Of a stretch of DNA of 64,000 bases, positions 61,617-64,000 are shown piece after piece; positions within the stretch are counted from its first letter, which is position 1, and each line of letters starts with the position of its first letter. Origin of the DNA: Chionis minor (lineage: Eukaryota > Chordata > Aves > Charadriiformes > Chionididae); the NCBI GenBank assembly GCA_013398295.1, contig VZSF01006981.1, positions 62,001-126,000 on the forward strand. Reading direction: 5' to 3'. A model generated the notes under the pieces. It was not told the DNA's origin, searched no databases, and worked only from the letters and a program-made list of their open reading frames with translations. Made by a program: the position numbers and the translations under genes.

Positions 61617-61947
61617 AAGTTAAGGTCCCGTGGCCGTAGAAGAATATACCAGTTTTGTACAGCCTGGATTTATTTTTTGGTGGTGTGGTGTGGTTTGGGG
61701 GGCTGAGGAGGGGGCTAAGCAGGAGAAGCGGGGAAAGGTTAATCGCACCCCATATTCTGGAAGGCTACATGGCAATTCAGGTTTGTTCTGGACGTGGAGT
61801 TTGGGGTATCGTTTCTCTTGTTTAGTGCATACCTCTTCCTAGTACTCTCTACCACCGTGTCCTTTCAATGATTATAACCGCTGCAGAACAGAACACCTGC
61901 ACTCTGCCCCCTTCTGCTAATTCGGAACCTGCCCTGAAGCAGTCAGG

Positions 61948-61995
61948 CAGTTGGAGTAACTGATCATTGCAAGTCCCTTCCAACCGAAATACTCT
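61948..61995 (+). mobile_element. CR1 3' end scrap
   Basis: About 48 bp resembling the CR1 terminus: CAGTTGGAGTAACTGATCAT, then TGCAAGTCCCTTCCAACCG. No octamer tail is seen. It is short and diverged, so the call rests on this one conserved segment. Confidence 0.5.
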
Positions 61996-62038
61996 CTTCG
62001 GTTTTCTTCTCCACTCAGCACAATCTGGATACCCCTTT

Positions 62039-62086
62039 AAAAAAAACCAAACACCACCCCAAAACAAAGCCCCACACAACACACAG
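62039..62086. repeat. A/C low-complexity tract next to a CR1 scrap
   Basis: A run followed by ACCAAACACCACCCCAAAAC and CACACAACACAC. It lies about 45 bp after the CR1 scrap. Confidence 0.8.
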
Positions 62087-62948
62087 CATCATCAGGAGAT
62101 TCAGCCTGAGGTGCTGGAAGAACTAGCCTGAAGGTAACAGTTACTTTTTTAGATGGAGGACAAAGGATGATTTACACTTACTCTATAACCAATTTCTAGG
62201 ATGCGCTTCATTTAGGAAATGGATATACGAACAAGTGGCTGTAAAATAGGTCAAGATCTGAACTGGTTGCCATCTAGCTACTGTTACCACAACTGCCTGT
62301 GACAGACGCAGAGCAACTGAGCTGCGAAGTGAGCTGCTCTGCATTTCCCACAGAGCAAGAACGCTGCGCCTCGGAAGTTACAGCAGAGTAGCTGAGAAGC
62401 TGCAAGTTCACATCCTTATCTTACCTTGCGGCAGCTTGTAGTTGTTTTTGTGTTCAGACACCACATCTCACTTCCCCAACTGTAAGAACGGGGAAAATAC
62501 ATCTTCCTTGCTTCATAGAAATATTTAAGAACAGCTCTGCCACACTTCAATTCTGACTCCTCTGCCAAGGCTTCGCCACCATGCAACCTCACCTCTGTAA
62601 ACGTCATTATTCCAAATCATACTCTCCCCCACAGAATACTTCCACAAGACCACTTTGTACCCCTCCTTTCGTCAACATTCTGGTCTGTTCCTGGCTCTTC
62701 CTGCTCCTCAGCCTTGAGGTGAGCCATGAGGAACAAGGTACACCTCTGGGCCACGAGGAGTGTCCACAAGAGTAGGAAACAGAGGAAAAAGAAGAGCAAA
62801 ATAAATTCTGGGTTTCCCCATCTGGATCTCCCATACGGACTTCTAAGCACCCATTTAAAACAAACAAAAAAAACCCCAAAAAACGTAAAAACAAAACTTA
62901 AGAGACATGAAGGGCTTATCCTCACTAGCAGGATCCTACCAAAACACC

Positions 62949-62987
62949 AGCATATAATCCATATGCAGGCAGCATATAATCCATATG
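62949..62987. repeat. 22-bp tandem duplication
   Basis: The core AGCATATAATCCATATG is repeated with a 22-bp period (62949-62965 and 62971-62987). It is an ordinary short tandem duplication in AT-rich intronic DNA. Confidence 0.85.
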
Positions 62988-64000
62988 AGTGTACAGTCCA
63001 CCAATATTCTAGGATGCATGTTAGGAAGAAAAGAACTAAACAGTGAGGCTACCAGACTCCTACCACTCTTTTTACTCCGGTCATATAGTTCCCCACTTCT
63101 CCTTCTAATTCCCCATTCTCTATAGTTCCTCCTACTTCATTTTCACTTACCCTTTTTCTGCTCTCTTCTGAGCAACCCAGGATACTTCTTCCCTCCTCTC
63201 ACCCTACCTTTATCTTATATGTTTTTGCCCTGAACCACATATAACTTCTATAAGCTAAGAATATTACCCTGGAGAGAAATGAGTAAGACATGACACAGGA
63301 TAAATAAGTTTCCTGCACATTTTTTTTGATCTATTAGAGAGAAAAAAAAACCCACCTAAAATTCATATTAACTAACTCTAATGAACAGATGCTGGCATTT
63401 TGCTATTAGAAGCCCACATAAAATTCCTAACAGAAGTGCTCAGTCGATCATTTTTCATATATCCACTTGATGTTCTAGCTTATTCTTAAAAAATGAGTTC
63501 GATATCTATTATCAAGACAACTTCTGCCTCTCCAGTATTGGACCTCTGAATACAGCTTTGCCAATAAATCGAAGTCGGTGACCACACACCTCCTTGAGGC
63601 ACACTGCAACTGACAAACTGCCTAAAATTCCTCGTGTTCTTGACTTGCTACACATTTATTTCAGTTTCTTTACTCACAAGACTCAGCAGGTGCCATTCTT
63701 CAAATCCAAAATGTAAAGTTACAGACATAGCCCATGCTCTTGTTACCTAAAAAGGCAGGGCCATGCATCCTGCACGTTAACTGGGATAGACTGAGATACT
63801 GAGGACAACATGAAGACAATCAGAGCCAGAACCCCGAATGAAAGAAAAAAAAAGTAGGAACTAGCTGTGTTTCATAAAATACTGCAGAAAAGAGGAAAGG
63901 CAAGAGGAGTAGATTATTCCTACTCAAAACCCTGCATGATGTCCAACCCTTCTACGTGACAAAATTTCAAGAGAACGTAAGCAAGCAAATAGTTTTCATT

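Larger units (their letters stand above)
57450..64000 (-). other. HNRNPLL: Probable HNRNPLL intron 1 (no exon seen)
   Basis: Sequence upstream of exon 2 is AT-rich throughout and has no CpG island of the kind expected around the mammalian-like first exon. I see no coding exon. It contains a solo-LTR-like insertion (61071-61616), a CR1 scrap (about 61948-61995), A/C-rich tracts and a 22-bp tandem duplication. Intron 1 is the simplest reading, with exon 1 beyond 64000. Confidence 0.6.

Noticed and set aside
1..64000. Bacterial-type features: operons, ribosome binding sites, CRISPR arrays, prophage
   Set aside because: Spliced vertebrate gene, CR1 LINEs and CpG island show this is an avian nuclear genome; no regularly spaced repeats are present.

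Overview
The window is eukaryotic and almost certainly avian. It contains several copies of the chicken-repeat-1 (CR1) LINE 3' end with the CR1 octamer tail (ATTCTATG). It also holds a multi-exon gene with vertebrate splice signals and a solo-LTR-like insertion. Bacterial features (operons, ribosome binding sites, CRISPR) do not apply, and almost all open frames here are chance frames.

The one protein gene I can establish is on the minus strand from 57449 down to 39184. It is HNRNPLL (heterogeneous nuclear ribonucleoprotein L-like), an RNA-binding splicing regulator with four RRM domains. I placed 12 coding exons (called 2-13). They sum to 1440 nt, which is 479 residues plus a stop, with every splice phase consistent. 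Only the first coding exon is missing. It encodes the low-complexity N-terminus (about 60 residues in mammals) and probably lies beyond 64000. Intron 4 carries textbook minor-spliceosome (U12) signals and appears to have AT-AT ends.

Layout: 1-13320 has no recognisable exon and is moderately AT-rich. About 13320-14460 is a CpG-island promoter interrupted by a 436-base assembly gap. From the conserved vertebrate order ATL2-HNRNPLL-GALM it could be the ATL2 promoter, with 1-13320 as its first intron, but no ATL2 coding sequence is visible. 14486-38480 is intergenic. Its middle part, about 16-31 kb, is GC-richer and holds CR1 fragments and one weak candidate for a short secreted-peptide transcript. 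About 38490-39183 is the likely HNRNPLL 3' UTR. 39184-57449 is the HNRNPLL exon-intron array. 57450-64000 is most likely intron 1 and holds a solo LTR with a 4-bp target duplication plus a CR1 scrap.

Points worth a second look are the AT-AT U12 intron, a long frame running in phase from exon 6 into intron 6 behind a strong internal acceptor, a perfect 17-bp inverted repeat in intron 3, the solo LTR, and the gap-interrupted CpG island.
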